Source: Pseudomonas putida (GTDB lineage: Bacteria > Pseudomonadota > Gammaproteobacteria > Pseudomonadales > Pseudomonadaceae). Taken from it: a stretch of 64,000 nt of DNA. The position numbers and the translations under genes were made by a program. Under the pieces are notes generated by a model. It had not been told where the DNA came from. It did not search any database and was given only the letters and a program-made list of their open reading frames with translations. The stretch covers positions 374,519 through 438,518 of the forward strand of contig NZ_MNAH01000004.1 of assembly GCF_001976065.1 (NCBI RefSeq), in the 5' to 3' direction. Shown here one piece after another: positions 9,767-18,821 of this stretch (position 1 is its first letter; each line of letters begins with the position of its first letter).

Positions 9767-10022
9767 GGTTTTCCACTAGAACCAGGCCAATGTGCGATCA
9801 GTTGTAAAGCTATTCGGGGCGCCCGGCAAGTCGTGCCCCATGGGGGTTCGGTCACTTTCCTGGCTGCGCCATCAGGGTGCGAAACGCCACCTGACTGTTC
9901 AGACCAGTAAGACCGTGCGACGCCAGCAAAACCGCGGCCTGGCGCCCCGTAAACGCCATGTTGGCATGGCCCATGCTCTGTCGATCCGCAGAAATCACTT
10001 CCCGAAGATCCGGAGACTTGCC

Positions 10023-10808
10023 ATGACCCAGCGTTACAGCGCCCTCCTCGCAGCCTTGTTCGCCAGTTTCGTACTGAGCCAGGCTCCCGCTCATGCCGAT
10101 GCTCTGGAGGATGTGGTCCAGCGCGGCGTCCTCAAGGTCGCCGTACCGCAGGACTTCCCGCCTTTCGGCTCGGTCGGCCCGGACATGAAACCCCGCGGCC
10201 TGGACATCGACACCGCCAAACTGCTGGCCGACCAGCTCAAGGTCAAACTCGAACTGACCCCGGTCAACAGCACCAACCGCATTCCGTTCCTGACCACCGG
10301 CAAGGTCGACCTGGTGATCTCCAGCCTCGGTAAAAACCCCGAGCGCGAAAAGGTCATCGATTTCTCCCGCGCCTATGCACCCTTCTACCTCGCGGTGTTC
10401 GGTCCTCCAGACGCCGACATCAAAAGCCTGGACGACCTCAAGGGCAAGACCATCAGCGTCACCCGTGGCGCTATCGAAGACATCGAGCTGACCAAGGTCG
10501 CCCCCGAGGGCGTGACCATCAAGCGCTTCGAAGACAACAACTCGACCATCGCCGCGTATCTGGCCGGGCAAGTCGACCTGATCGCCAGCGGCAACGTGGT
10601 GATGGTCGCCATCAGCGAGAAGAGCCCGAAGCGCGTGCCAGCGTTGAAAGTGAAGCTCAAGGACTCGCCAGTCTACGTCGGCGTGAACAAGAACGAGCCG
10701 GCGCTGCTGGACAAGGTCAACCAGATCCTCGTCACCGCAAAAACCGACGGCGCGCTGGAAAAAAACGCCCTGACCTGGCTGAAAGAACCGCTGCCGGCCG
10801 ACCTCTGA
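10023..10808 (+). CDS. Amino-acid ABC transporter, periplasmic binding protein (family 3)
   Basis: A 261-residue exported receptor. The ATG at 10023 has CGGAG upstream and begins a clear signal peptide (MTQRYSALLAALFASFVLS, cleavage after AHA). The frame is open further upstream but is not coding-like. The SBP_bac_3 features are visible: FPPFGSVGPDMKPRGLDIDTAKLLA near the N terminus, the DLVISSLGKNPEREKVIDFS lobe-1 loop and the KGKTISVTRG hinge. It is the first gene of a four-gene import operon. The closest well-studied relatives bind polar or charged amino acids; the specific ligand is not assigned. Confidence 0.88.
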   Translation: MTQRYSALLAALFASFVLSQAPAHADALEDVVQRGVLKVAVPQDFPPFGSVGPDMKPRGLDIDTAKLLADQLKVKLELTPVNSTNRIPFLTTGKVDLVISSLGKNPEREKVIDFSRAYAPFYLAVFGPPDADIKSLDDLKGKTISVTRGAIEDIELTKVAPEGVTIKRFEDNNSTIAAYLAGQVDLIASGNVVMVAISEKSPKRVPALKVKLKDSPVYVGVNKNEPALLDKVNQILVTAKTDGALEKNALTWLKEPLPADL

Positions 10809-10830
10809 TCCGGCGCGCAGGAGACACGCT

Positions 10831-11499
10831 ATGGCTTATCAGTTCGATTTCTTGCCGGTGGTCCACAACACCGACCTGCTGCTGCGTGGTGCGCTGTTCA
10901 CCCTTGAGCTGACGGCCATCGGCGCGGTGCTGGGGGTGGGCCTTGGCATCATTGGGGCGCTGGTGCGGGCGTGGAACATCCGCCCTTTCGCCGGGATTTT
11001 CGCGGTCTACGTCGAGTTGATCCGCAATACGCCGTTCCTGGTGCAGTTGTTCTTCATCTTCTTCGGCCTGCCGTCGCTTGGCGTGCAGATTTCCGAGTGG
11101 CAGGCCGCCGTGCTGGCGATGGTGATCAATCTGGGTGCCTACTCGACCGAGATCATCCGTGCCGGTATCCAGGCGATCCCGCGCGGCCAGCTGGAGGCCG
11201 CAGCAGCGCTGGCCATGACGCGCTTCGAAGCGTTCCGCCACGTGGTGCTGCTACCGGCGCTGGGCAAGGTCTGGCCGGCCCTGAGCAGCCAGATCATCAT
11301 CGTCATGCTCGGCTCGGCAGTCTGCTCGCAGATCGCCACCGAAGAGCTGAGCTTCGCCGCCAACTTTATCCAGTCGCGCAACTTCCGCGCCTTTGAAACC
11401 TATGCCCTGACCACGCTGCTCTACCTGTGCATGGCCTTGTTGATCCGCCAGTTGCTGAACTGGATCGGCCAGCGATTTATTGCAAGGAGCACTCGATGA
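10831..11499 (+). CDS. Amino-acid ABC transporter permease (HisM/GlnP type), first
   Basis: A 222-residue inner-membrane subunit with about five membrane segments. The EAA cytoplasmic loop that docks the ATPase reads GIQAIPRGQLEAAAALAMTRFEAFRHVVLP. It also has the family ELIRNTPFLVQLFFIFFGLP segment. It starts 22 bases after the binding-protein gene, and its stop overlaps the next permease start (ATGA), which signals translational coupling. It should heterodimerise with the second permease. Confidence 0.88.
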   Translation: MAYQFDFLPVVHNTDLLLRGALFTLELTAIGAVLGVGLGIIGALVRAWNIRPFAGIFAVYVELIRNTPFLVQLFFIFFGLPSLGVQISEWQAAVLAMVINLGAYSTEIIRAGIQAIPRGQLEAAAALAMTRFEAFRHVVLLPALGKVWPALSSQIIIVMLGSAVCSQIATEELSFAANFIQSRNFRAFETYALTTLLYLCMALLIRQLLNWIGQRFIARSTR

Positions 11500-12146
11500 G
11501 CGATTTCACTTTCTGGGACATCGTGCGCAACCTGCTTACCGGCCTGCAATGGACGCTGGCGCTGTCGCTGGTGGCGTTTGTCGGCGGTGGACTGATCGGC
11601 TTGCTGGTCATGGTGATGCGCATTTCGAACAAACCCTTGCCGCGCAGCTTTGCCCGTACCTACATCGAATTGTTTCAGGGCACGCCGCTGCTGATGCAGC
11701 TGTTCCTGGTGTTCTTCGGCGTCGCGCTGGCCGGGGTGGAGATTTCGCCGTGGGCCGCGGCAGCAATAGCCTTGACGTTGTTCACCAGCGCCTATCTGGC
11801 GGAGATCTGGCGGGGTTGCGTCGAGTCGATTCCCCACGGCCAGTGGGAAGCCTCGTCGAGCCTGGCGCTGAACCCGCTGGAGCAACTGCGCCACGTGATC
11901 CTGCCGCAAGCATTGCGCATCGCCGTGGCGCCGACCGTGGGTTTCTCGGTGCAAGTGGTAAAGGGCACCGCCGTGACCTCGATCATCGGCTTCACTGAAC
12001 TGACCAAGACCGGCGGCATGTTGGCCAATGCCACCTTCGAGCCTTTCATGGTCTACGGCCTCGTCGCCCTCGGCTACTTCCTGCTCTGCTACCCCTTGTC
12101 CCTCAGTGCGCGCTACCTGGAAAGGAGACTGCATGCCTCTGCTTAG
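11496..12146 (+). CDS. Amino-acid ABC transporter permease (HisQ/GlnP type), second
   Basis: A 216-residue membrane subunit paralogous to its neighbour. The start at 11496 is set by the four-base ATGA overlap with the preceding stop and by AAGGAG nine bases upstream. The EAA loop is CVESIPHGQWEASSSLALNPLEQLRHVILP. The segment ELFQGTPLLMQLFLVFFGVA parallels the first permease. Its last 14 bases overlap the ATPase start. It forms the translocation channel with the first permease. Confidence 0.88.
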   Translation: MSDFTFWDIVRNLLTGLQWTLALSLVAFVGGGLIGLLVMVMRISNKPLPRSFARTYIELFQGTPLLMQLFLVFFGVALAGVEISPWAAAAIALTLFTSAYLAEIWRGCVESIPHGQWEASSSLALNPLEQLRHVILPQALRIAVAPTVGFSVQVVKGTAVTSIIGFTELTKTGGMLANATFEPFMVYGLVALGYFLLCYPLSLSARYLERRLHASA

Positions 12147-12870
12147 AATTTCCGCCCTGCATAAATACTATGGCGACCACCACGTGCTCAAAGGCATCGA
12201 CCTGAGTGTCGAGCAAGGCCAGGTGGTGGCGATCATCGGCCGCAGCGGGTCGGGCAAGTCGACCTTGCTGCGCACCCTCAACGGCCTGGAATCGATCAAC
12301 GACGGCGTCATCGAAGTCGACGGCGAATACCTTGACGCCGCCCGTGCCGACCTGCGCAGCCTGCGGCAGAAAGTCGGGATGGTGTTCCAGCAGTTCAACC
12401 TGTTCCCACACCTGACGGTCGGCGAGAACGTGATGCTCGCGCCACAGGTGGTGCAGAAAGTCCCGAAAGCCAAGGCCGCCGAACTGGCGCGGGAGATGCT
12501 GGAACGCGTGGGCCTCGGGGAGAAATTCGACGCCTTCCCGGATCGGTTGTCCGGCGGACAGCAACAGCGAGTGGCGATCGCCCGCGCGTTGGCTATGTCG
12601 CCCAAGGTGTTGCTGTGCGACGAAATCACCTCGGCGCTGGACCCGGAGTTGGTCAATGAAGTGCTCAGCGTGGTTCGCCAGCTGGCCAAGGAAGGCATGA
12701 CCTTGATCATGGTGACCCACGAGATGCGATTTGCCCGGGAGGTTGGGGACAAGTTGGTGTTCATGCATCAGGGGCTGGTGCATGAGGTGGGTGATCCGAA
12801 GGAGTTGTTTGCCAATCCGCAGACTGTGGAGCTGGCGAATTTCATTGGCACGGTGGAAGCGGCAGTCTGA
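12133..12870 (+). CDS. Amino-acid ABC transporter ATP-binding protein (GlnQ/ArtP type)
   Basis: A 245-residue ATPase. Walker A is GRSGSGKS at 36-43, the signature LSGGQ is at 139-143 and Walker B VLLCDE at 159-164. The D-loop SALD and switch His (MVTHEM) follow. The start at 12133 lies after AAGGAG and inside the end of the permease gene, so the four genes form one coupled operon (binding protein, two permeases, ATPase). A REP pair follows, and no factor-independent terminator is seen. Confidence 0.93.
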   Translation: MPLLRISALHKYYGDHHVLKGIDLSVEQGQVVAIIGRSGSGKSTLLRTLNGLESINDGVIEVDGEYLDAARADLRSLRQKVGMVFQQFNLFPHLTVGENVMLAPQVVQKVPKAKAAELAREMLERVGLGEKFDAFPDRLSGGQQQRVAIARALAMSPKVLLCDEITSALDPELVNEVLSVVRQLAKEGMTLIMVTHEMRFAREVGDKLVFMHQGLVHEVGDPKELFANPQTVELANFIGTVEAAV

Positions 12871-12897
12871 TGGAAATTTAGTGCCGGTGAGGCCGCA

Positions 12898-12994
12898 ATC
12901 GCGAGCAAGCCCGCTTCCACAGGGTTCTCTGCCGGAGCACAGTGGTGTGTTCGACGCAAAAAACCGTGGGAGCAGGCTTGCCCGCGAAGAGGCC
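12898..12994. repeat. REP pair (REPIN) between the ABC operon and ppx
   Basis: Two oppositely oriented REP units: TCGCGAGCAAGCCCGCTTCC at about 12900-12919 and its inverted relative GTGGGAGCAGGCTTGCCCGC at 12966-12985. They can fold into a cruciform or hairpin. It is one of a family of such elements in this window. Confidence 0.85.
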
Positions 12995-13077
12995 ATTTGC
13001 ATCGCCGCAACGCCTACGCGTTGGCGCCAGCCTTTGATCGTGGCACGATGTCGAGGTTATCGACCGAGACCCTGACC

Positions 13078-14580
13078 ATGCCGCAATCCCAAGCCAAGAA
13101 TCTGTCCCTGATCGCCGCTATCGACCTGGGCTCCAACAGCTTTCACATGGTCGTGGCCAAGGCCCAGAACGGTGAAATCCGTATTCTCGAGCGTCTCGGG
13201 GAGAAGGTTCAGCTGGCCGCCGGTATCGATGAGGAGCGCAAGCTCAGCGAAGAATCCATGCAACGCGGGCTCGATTGCCTCAAGCGCTTCGCCCAACTGA
13301 TCAACGGCATGCCCACCGGTGCCGTACGGATCGTCGGCACCAACGCCCTGCGTGAAGCCCGCAACCGCAACGAATTCATCCACCGCGCCGAAGAAATCCT
13401 CGGCCACCCGGTGGAAGTCATCTCCGGCCGTGAAGAAGCGCGACTGATCTATCTGGGCGTGTCCCACACCCTCGCCGACACCCCGGGCAAACGCCTGGTG
13501 GCCGACATCGGCGGTGGCAGTACCGAATTCATCATCGGCCAGCGCTTCGAACCACTGCTGCGCGAAAGCCTGCAGATGGGTTGCGTCAGCTACACCCAGC
13601 GCTATTTCAAGGACGGCAAGATCACCCCGGCCCGCTACGCCCAGGCCTACACTGCGGCGCGGCTGGAGATCATGAGCATCGAACATGCCCTGCACCGCCT
13701 GACCTGGGATGAAGCCATCGGCTCCTCGGGCACCATCCGCGCCATCGGCCTGGCGCTGAAGGCCGGCGGCCACGGCAGCGGCGAGGTCAACGCCCAGGGC
13801 CTGGCCTGGCTCAAGCGCAAGCTGATCAAGCTGGGCGACGTCGACAAGATCGACTTCGAAGGCATCAAGCCGGACCGACGGGCGATATTCCCGGCTGGCC
13901 TGGCCATCCTCGAAGCTATTTTCGACTCCCTTGAATTGCAGCGCATGGACCACTGTGAAGGCGCACTGCGCGAAGGTGTGCTCTACGACCTGCTGGGTCG
14001 CCATCATCACGAAGACGTGCGTGAACGCACCCTGACCTCGCTGATGGAGCGTTATCACGTCGACCTGGAGCAGGCAGTGCGCGTCGAACGCAAGGCCTTG
14101 CATGCCTTCGATCAGGTAGCCAAGGACTGGGACCTGGAAGACGGCGTCTGGCGAGAATTGCTCGGTTGGGCGGCCAAGGTGCATGAAGTGGGCCTGGACA
14201 TCGCTCACTACCAGTACCACAAGCACGGCGCCTACCTGATCGAACACTCGGACCTGGCCGGCTTCTCCCGCGAGGACCAACTGATGCTCGCGCTGCTTGT
14301 GCGCGGTCATCGTCGTAACATTCCCAAGGACAAGTTCGCCGATTTCGGCGATGACGGCATCAAGCTGATTCGCCTGTGCGTGCTGCTGCGCTTTGCGATC
14401 CTGTTCCACCACATTCGTGGCACCCAGCAAATGCCCCAGGTGGAGCTGAACGCCCATGGCAATAGCCTCGAAGTGGTGTTCCCGGAGAACTGGCTGGATG
14501 AAAACCAGCTGACCCAGGCCGACTTCGAAATCGAAGCGCAATGGCTGACGCGGGTGGATATCGTCCTAACCGCGCGATAA
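13078..14580 (+). CDS. ppx: Exopolyphosphatase Ppx
   Basis: A 500-residue cytosolic enzyme that releases phosphate from polyphosphate ends and may also hydrolyse pppGpp. ASKHA-fold motifs are present: DLGSNS at 16-21 and DIGGGSTE at 143-150. The C-terminal half is the HD-like helical domain. The ATG at 13078 fits homologue starts; the frame is open upstream through the REP region but that part is not coding-like. It converges on ppk, so synthesis and breakdown of polyphosphate are encoded tail to tail. Confidence 0.93.
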   Translation: MPQSQAKNLSLIAAIDLGSNSFHMVVAKAQNGEIRILERLGEKVQLAAGIDEERKLSEESMQRGLDCLKRFAQLINGMPTGAVRIVGTNALREARNRNEFIHRAEEILGHPVEVISGREEARLIYLGVSHTLADTPGKRLVADIGGGSTEFIIGQRFEPLLRESLQMGCVSYTQRYFKDGKITPARYAQAYTAARLEIMSIEHALHRLTWDEAIGSSGTIRAIGLALKAGGHGSGEVNAQGLAWLKRKLIKLGDVDKIDFEGIKPDRRAIFPAGLAILEAIFDSLELQRMDHCEGALREGVLYDLLGRHHHEDVRERTLTSLMERYHVDLEQAVRVERKALHAFDQVAKDWDLEDGVWRELLGWAAKVHEVGLDIAHYQYHKHGAYLIEHSDLAGFSREDQLMLALLVRGHRRNIPKDKFADFGDDGIKLIRLCVLLRFAILFHHIRGTQQMPQVELNAHGNSLEVVFPENWLDENQLTQADFEIEAQWLTRVDIVLTAR

Positions 14581-14607
14581 ACAACCTATCGCCGCAAAAC
14601 GGTCCCT

Positions 14608-14664
14608 GTAGGAGCCGGCTTGTCGGGTCGCCGCATCGCAGCGACCCGACAAGCCAGCTCCTAC
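14608..14664. repeat. REP palindrome between ppx and ppk
   Basis: GTAGGAGCCGGCTTGTCGGG is followed after a short loop by a near-complementary arm ending AAGCCAGCTCCTAC. It sits directly after the ppx stop. Confidence 0.8.
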
Positions 14665-14681
14665 AGAATTTGGGTGGAAAC

Positions 14682-14713
14682 AAAAATGGCGATCCCTCGG
14701 GATCGCCATTTTT
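14682..14713. terminator. Bidirectional terminator between ppx and ppk
   Basis: ATGGCGATCCC-TCG-GGATCGCCAT is a perfect stem, with A5 before and T6 after. It therefore serves both convergent genes. Confidence 0.88.
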
Positions 14714-14728
14714 TATTGCCCTCCGGCG

Positions 14729-16951
14729 TTAACGCACTGCCAGGATCGGGCTACCCAACCGCTCCAGCAACGTAGCCTGGGCGCTGCGCGGGTTCTGGTT
14801 GCCGGTCGGCGTATTGCGGATGTAACGGCCGTCCGACTGCAGGCTCCAGCTGTGGGTGTTATCGGTCAGATACAGCTCCAGCTCTTTCTTGACCCGCATG
14901 ATCAGCTTCTTGCCTTCCACCGGGAAGCAAGTCTCGACGCGCTTGTCGAGGTTGCGCTCCATCCAGTCGGCACTGGACAGGAACATCTGTTCATCGCCGC
15001 CATTGAGGAAGTAGAAGACCCGGGTGTGCTCCAGGAAGCGCCCGATGATCGAGCGAACATGGATGTTGTGCGAGACCCCGGCGATACCTGGCCGCAGGCA
15101 GCACATGCCACGCACCACCAGATCGATGCGCACGCCCGACTGGCTGGCCTTGTACAGCGCGCGGATGATCTTCGGATCGGTCAGCGAGTTGAACTTGGCG
15201 ATGATGTGCGCCGGTTTGCCCTCGAGGGCGAACTGGGTTTCCCGGGCAATCATGTCGAGCATGCCCTTTTTCAGGGTGAACGGCGCGTGCAGCAGCTTCT
15301 TCATGCGCAGCGTCTTGCCCATGCCGATCAACTGGCTGAACAGTTTGCCGACGTCTTCGCACAGGGCGTCGTCGGAGGTCAGCAGGCTGTAGTCGGTGTA
15401 CAGGCGGGCGTTACCGGCATGGTAGTTACCCGTGCCCAGGTGGGCATAACGCACGATCTCGCCCGCTTCGCGACGCAGGATCAGCATCATCTTGGCGTGG
15501 GTCTTGAAGCCGACCACGCCGTAGATCACCACCGCACCGGCCGCTTGCAGACGGCTGGCCAGTTGCAGGTTGGATTCCTCATCGAAGCGCGCGCGCAATT
15601 CGATCACCGCGGTGACCTCCTTGCCGTTACGCGCCGCGTCCACCAACGCATCGACGATTTCCGAGTTGGCGCCGGAGCGGTACAGGGTCTGGCGTACAGC
15701 CAGAACGTGCGGGTCTTTTGCCGCTTGGCGCAGCAGGTCGACCACCGGGGTGAACGACTCGAACGGGTGCAGCAGCAGAATATCCTGCTTGCTGACCACG
15801 CTGAAAATGTTCTCGCTGTTTTGCAACAGTTTCGGGATCTGCGGGGTGAACGGCAAGTACTGCAGCTCGCGCTGGCTGTCCAGGCCGGTGATGCTGAACA
15901 GACGCGTCAGGTTCACCGGGCCGTTGACTTGATACAGCTCGGTCTCGCTCAGGTTGAACTGCTTGAGCAAGTAGTCGGACAGGTGTTTCGGGCAGGTGTC
16001 GGCGACTTCCAGTCGCACCGCGTCGCCGTAACGACGGGAGAACAACTCGCCGCGCAGGGCCCGCGCCAGGTCTTCGACGTCTTCGGAGTCCAGCGCCAGG
16101 TCGGCGTTCCGGGTCAGGCGGAACTGGTAGCAACCCTTGACCTTCATGCCCTGGAAGAGGTCATCGGCGTGGGCATGGATCATCGACGACAGGAACACAT
16201 AGTTGTCACCGGCGCCGCCGACTTCTTCCGGCACCTTGATGATGCGCGGCAGCAGGCGCGGGGCCGGGATGATCGCCAGGCCAGAGTCGCGACCGAAGGC
16301 GTCGATGCCTTCGAGCTCGACGATGAAGTTCAGGCTCTTGTTCACCAGCAACGGGAACGGGTGCGTCGGGTCGAGGCCGATCGGGGTGATGATCGGGGCG
16401 ATTTCGTCGCGGAAATAGCGGCGTACCCAGGTCTTGAGCTTGGTCGTCCAGTTGCGGCGACGGATGAAGCGGACCTGATGCTTTTCCAGTTCCGGCAGCA
16501 GAATGTCGTTGAGGATCGCGTATTGGCGATCAACGTGACCGTGCACCAGCTCGCTGATGCGGGCCAGGGCCTGGTGCGGTTGCAGGCCGTCGGCGCCCGC
16601 CTGTTCACGGGCGAAGGTGATCTGCTTCTTCAGGCCGGCAACGCGAATCTCGAAGAACTCGTCCAGATTGCTGGAGAAGATCAGCAGGAACTTCAGCCGC
16701 TCCAGCAACGGATAGGATTCGTCCAGCGCCTGCTCCAGCACGCGGATGTTGAACTGCAGTTGCGACAGCTCACGGTGGATGTACAGGCTGCTGTCATCCA
16801 GGCCGGGAATGGCAATCGCTGGCGCTGCCACAACAGGCTCGACGACCGCCGCGGGTGGAGCGGGCTCAAGCTCCGGCGGGGTCTCGTCGACTTGCTCCAC
16901 CACAGGTTGAGCGTCTTTTACGGCCACTTCAGTGAGTACTTCGGTATTCAT
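14729..16951 (-). CDS. ppk: Polyphosphate kinase 1
   Basis: A 740-residue membrane-associated kinase that reversibly polymerises ATP gamma-phosphate into polyphosphate. The N-terminal domain opens at SSLYIHRELSQLQFNIRVLEQA. The phospholipase-D-like catalytic half includes the phospho-His region YAHLGTGNYH and LYTDYSLLT. An N-terminal proline/alanine/glutamate-rich extension of about 50 residues precedes the conserved core, which is common in pseudomonads. It begins 18 bases after hemB ends, and the two probably share a transcript. Confidence 0.95.
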   Translation of the reverse strand: MNTEVLTEVAVKDAQPVVEQVDETPPELEPAPPAAVVEPVVAAPAIAIPGLDDSSLYIHRELSQLQFNIRVLEQALDESYPLLERLKFLLIFSSNLDEFFEIRVAGLKKQITFAREQAGADGLQPHQALARISELVHGHVDRQYAILNDILLPELEKHQVRFIRRRNWTTKLKTWVRRYFRDEIAPIITPIGLDPTHPFPLLVNKSLNFIVELEGIDAFGRDSGLAIIPAPRLLPRIIKVPEEVGGAGDNYVFLSSMIHAHADDLFQGMKVKGCYQFRLTRNADLALDSEDVEDLARALRGELFSRRYGDAVRLEVADTCPKHLSDYLLKQFNLSETELYQVNGPVNLTRLFSITGLDSQRELQYLPFTPQIPKLLQNSENIFSVVSKQDILLLHPFESFTPVVDLLRQAAKDPHVLAVRQTLYRSGANSEIVDALVDAARNGKEVTAVIELRARFDEESNLQLASRLQAAGAVVIYGVVGFKTHAKMMLILRREAGEIVRYAHLGTGNYHAGNARLYTDYSLLTSDDALCEDVGKLFSQLIGMGKTLRMKKLLHAPFTLKKGMLDMIARETQFALEGKPAHIIAKFNSLTDPKIIRALYKASQSGVRIDLVVRGMCCLRPGIAGVSHNIHVRSIIGRFLEHTRVFYFLNGGDEQMFLSSADWMERNLDKRVETCFPVEGKKLIMRVKKELELYLTDNTHSWSLQSDGRYIRNTPTGNQNPRSAQATLLERLGSPILAVR

Positions 16952-16969
16952 CGAATGTTCCTGGGAGGG

Positions 16970-17983
16970 CTATTTTTGCTCTCGTAACAATTGAGCGGCA
17001 CGAACGGCAAAATACGTGAGGATGCCATCAGCGCCTGCGCGTTTAAAAGCGGTCAGGGATTCGAGGATAACCCCTTCGCTCAACCAGCCATTCTGGATCG
17101 CGGCCATGTGCATGGCGTATTCGCCGCTGACTTGATAAACAAAAGTCGGCACTTTGAATTCTTCTTTGACCCGGCAGAGGATGTCCAGATACGGCATGCC
17201 AGGCTTGACCATGACCATGTCTGCGCCTTCTGACAAGTCAGCCGCCACTTCGTGCAGGGCTTCGTTGCTGTTGGCCGGGTCCATCTGATAGGAGGCCTTG
17301 TTGGCCTTGCCCAGATTCAGCGCCGAACCAACCGCGTCGCGGAACGGGCCGTAATAGGCGCTGGCGTACTTCGCCGAATAGGCCATGATCCGCACATTGA
17401 CGTGACCGGCCACTTCGAGAGCCTCGCGGATCGCCTGGATGCGACCGTCCATCATGTCCGACGGCGCGACGACCTGGGCGCCGGCTTCGGCATGGGACAG
17501 GGCTTGGCGGACCAGGGCGTCGACGGTGATGTCGTTCTGCACATAGCCTTCTTCGTCGAGAATACCGTCCTGGCCATGGGTGGTGAACGGATCCAGCGCG
17601 ACATCGGTGATCACCCCCAGTTCAGGGAACTGCGCACGCAGGGCACGGGTGGCGCGCTGGGCAATACCGTCCGGGTTCCAGGCTTCGGCGGCATCCAGCG
17701 ACTTGAGTTCTGCCGGGGTCACCGGGAACAGCGCCAGCGCCGGAATCCCCAGCTCGACCCATTTTGCCGCTTCTTCCAGCAACAGATCGATGGTCAGGCG
17801 CTCGACGCCCGGCATCGAGGCCACCGCTTCGCGACGGTTTTCACCGTCCAGTACAAATACCGGCAGGATCAGGTCATCGACGGTCAACACGTTTTCACGG
17901 ACCAGACGACGCGAGAAGTCATCGCGACGATTACGGCGCAGGCGGGTTGCGGGGAACAAACGGTTGGCTGGGGTGAAGCTCAC
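16970..17983 (-). CDS. hemB: Delta-aminolevulinic acid dehydratase HemB
   Basis: A 337-residue porphobilinogen synthase, the second common step of haem synthesis. The Schiff-base lysine region MVMVKPGMPYLD and the AYSAKYASAYYGPFRDA block are intact. The metal-site segment reads DVALDPFTTHGQDG, lacking the cysteine triad. That is the Mg-dependent type known in Pseudomonas rather than the Zn type. It is co-oriented with ppk, 18 bases apart. Confidence 0.96.
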   Translation of the reverse strand: MSFTPANRLFPATRLRRNRRDDFSRRLVRENVLTVDDLILPVFVLDGENRREAVASMPGVERLTIDLLLEEAAKWVELGIPALALFPVTPAELKSLDAAEAWNPDGIAQRATRALRAQFPELGVITDVALDPFTTHGQDGILDEEGYVQNDITVDALVRQALSHAEAGAQVVAPSDMMDGRIQAIREALEVAGHVNVRIMAYSAKYASAYYGPFRDAVGSALNLGKANKASYQMDPANSNEALHEVAADLSEGADMVMVKPGMPYLDILCRVKEEFKVPTFVYQVSGEYAMHMAAIQNGWLSEGVILESLTAFKRAGADGILTYFAVRAAQLLREQK

Positions 17984-18188
17984 GGCAGACTCCTGAGCCC
18001 GCAGGCGTGCGAGCGTGACAGTTATAAGCGGCCATTATGACGAACGTATTACAGTTGTGTGCACCCTGTGACAGGTAGCCGCATTCCATTGTCCTTGTAG
18101 GAAATGTTCACGTCGAGACACATTTGGACACTTTCCTGAATGTGTACGAAGGGTTAGGCTGCGCGTTCATTTCGCCAGCACCCAGACA

Positions 18189-18821
18189 ATGCTCCAACAA
18201 TTTCTGCATGACTTCGGCTACTTTGCCCTGTTTCTTGGCACATTCTTCGAAGGCGAAACCATCCTGGTGCTCGCGGGCTTCCTCGCGTTCCGTGGATACA
18301 TGGACATCAACCTGGTGGTGGTCGTGGCGTTCTTTGGCAGCTACGCCGGCGATCAGCTGTGGTACTTCATGGGGCGCAAGCACGGGCGCAAATTGCTGGC
18401 GCGCAAACCGCGCTGGCAAATGATGGGTGATCGGGCGCTGGAACATATTCGCAGACACCCGGACATCTGGGTCCTGAGTTTCCGCTTCGTCTACGGCCTG
18501 CGCACCGTGATGCCGGTGGCGATCGGCCTGTCGGGCTATCCACCGGGTCGCTATCTGCTGCTCAACGGGATTGGCGCGGCGATCTGGGCCACCGCACTGG
18601 CGGCGGCGGCCTATCACTTTGGCGCGGTACTGGAAGGGATGCTCGGCAGCATCAAGAAGTACGAGCTGTGGGTGCTCGGCGCCCTGCTCATCCTCGGCCT
18701 GGGCCTGTGGCTGCGCCGGCGGTTCAAGAATGCGCGCCTGGCCCGGCAGGTCTATGCCGACGAGCAAGCCCTGAAAGCCAGTCAGCACACTACCGGCGGT
18801 CCTAAGACGCCAGCCGAGTAA
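18189..18821 (+). CDS. DedA-family membrane protein
   Basis: A 210-residue inner-membrane protein of the DedA/VTT family, which is linked to lipid carrier recycling and envelope homeostasis. Family hallmarks are the E in FFEGETILVLAGFLA and GSYAGDQLWYFMGRKHGR. The glycine/arginine block SFRFVYGLRTVMPVAIGLSG and a final membrane helix ending in an arginine cluster (LWLRRRF) also fit. The ribosome site is weak. The 3' end overlaps the convergent sterol-desaturase-like gene by 20 bp. Confidence 0.88.
   Translation: MLQQFLHDFGYFALFLGTFFEGETILVLAGFLAFRGYMDINLVVVVAFFGSYAGDQLWYFMGRKHGRKLLARKPRWQMMGDRALEHIRRHPDIWVLSFRFVYGLRTVMPVAIGLSGYPPGRYLLLNGIGAAIWATALAAAAYHFGAVLEGMLGSIKKYELWVLGALLILGLGLWLRRRFKNARLARQVYADEQALKASQHTTGGPKTPAE

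Noticed and set aside
14852..16987. 711-codon plus-strand frame opposite ppk
   Set aside because: Antisense shadow of ppk, with repetitive Gln/Val/His composition and no homology.
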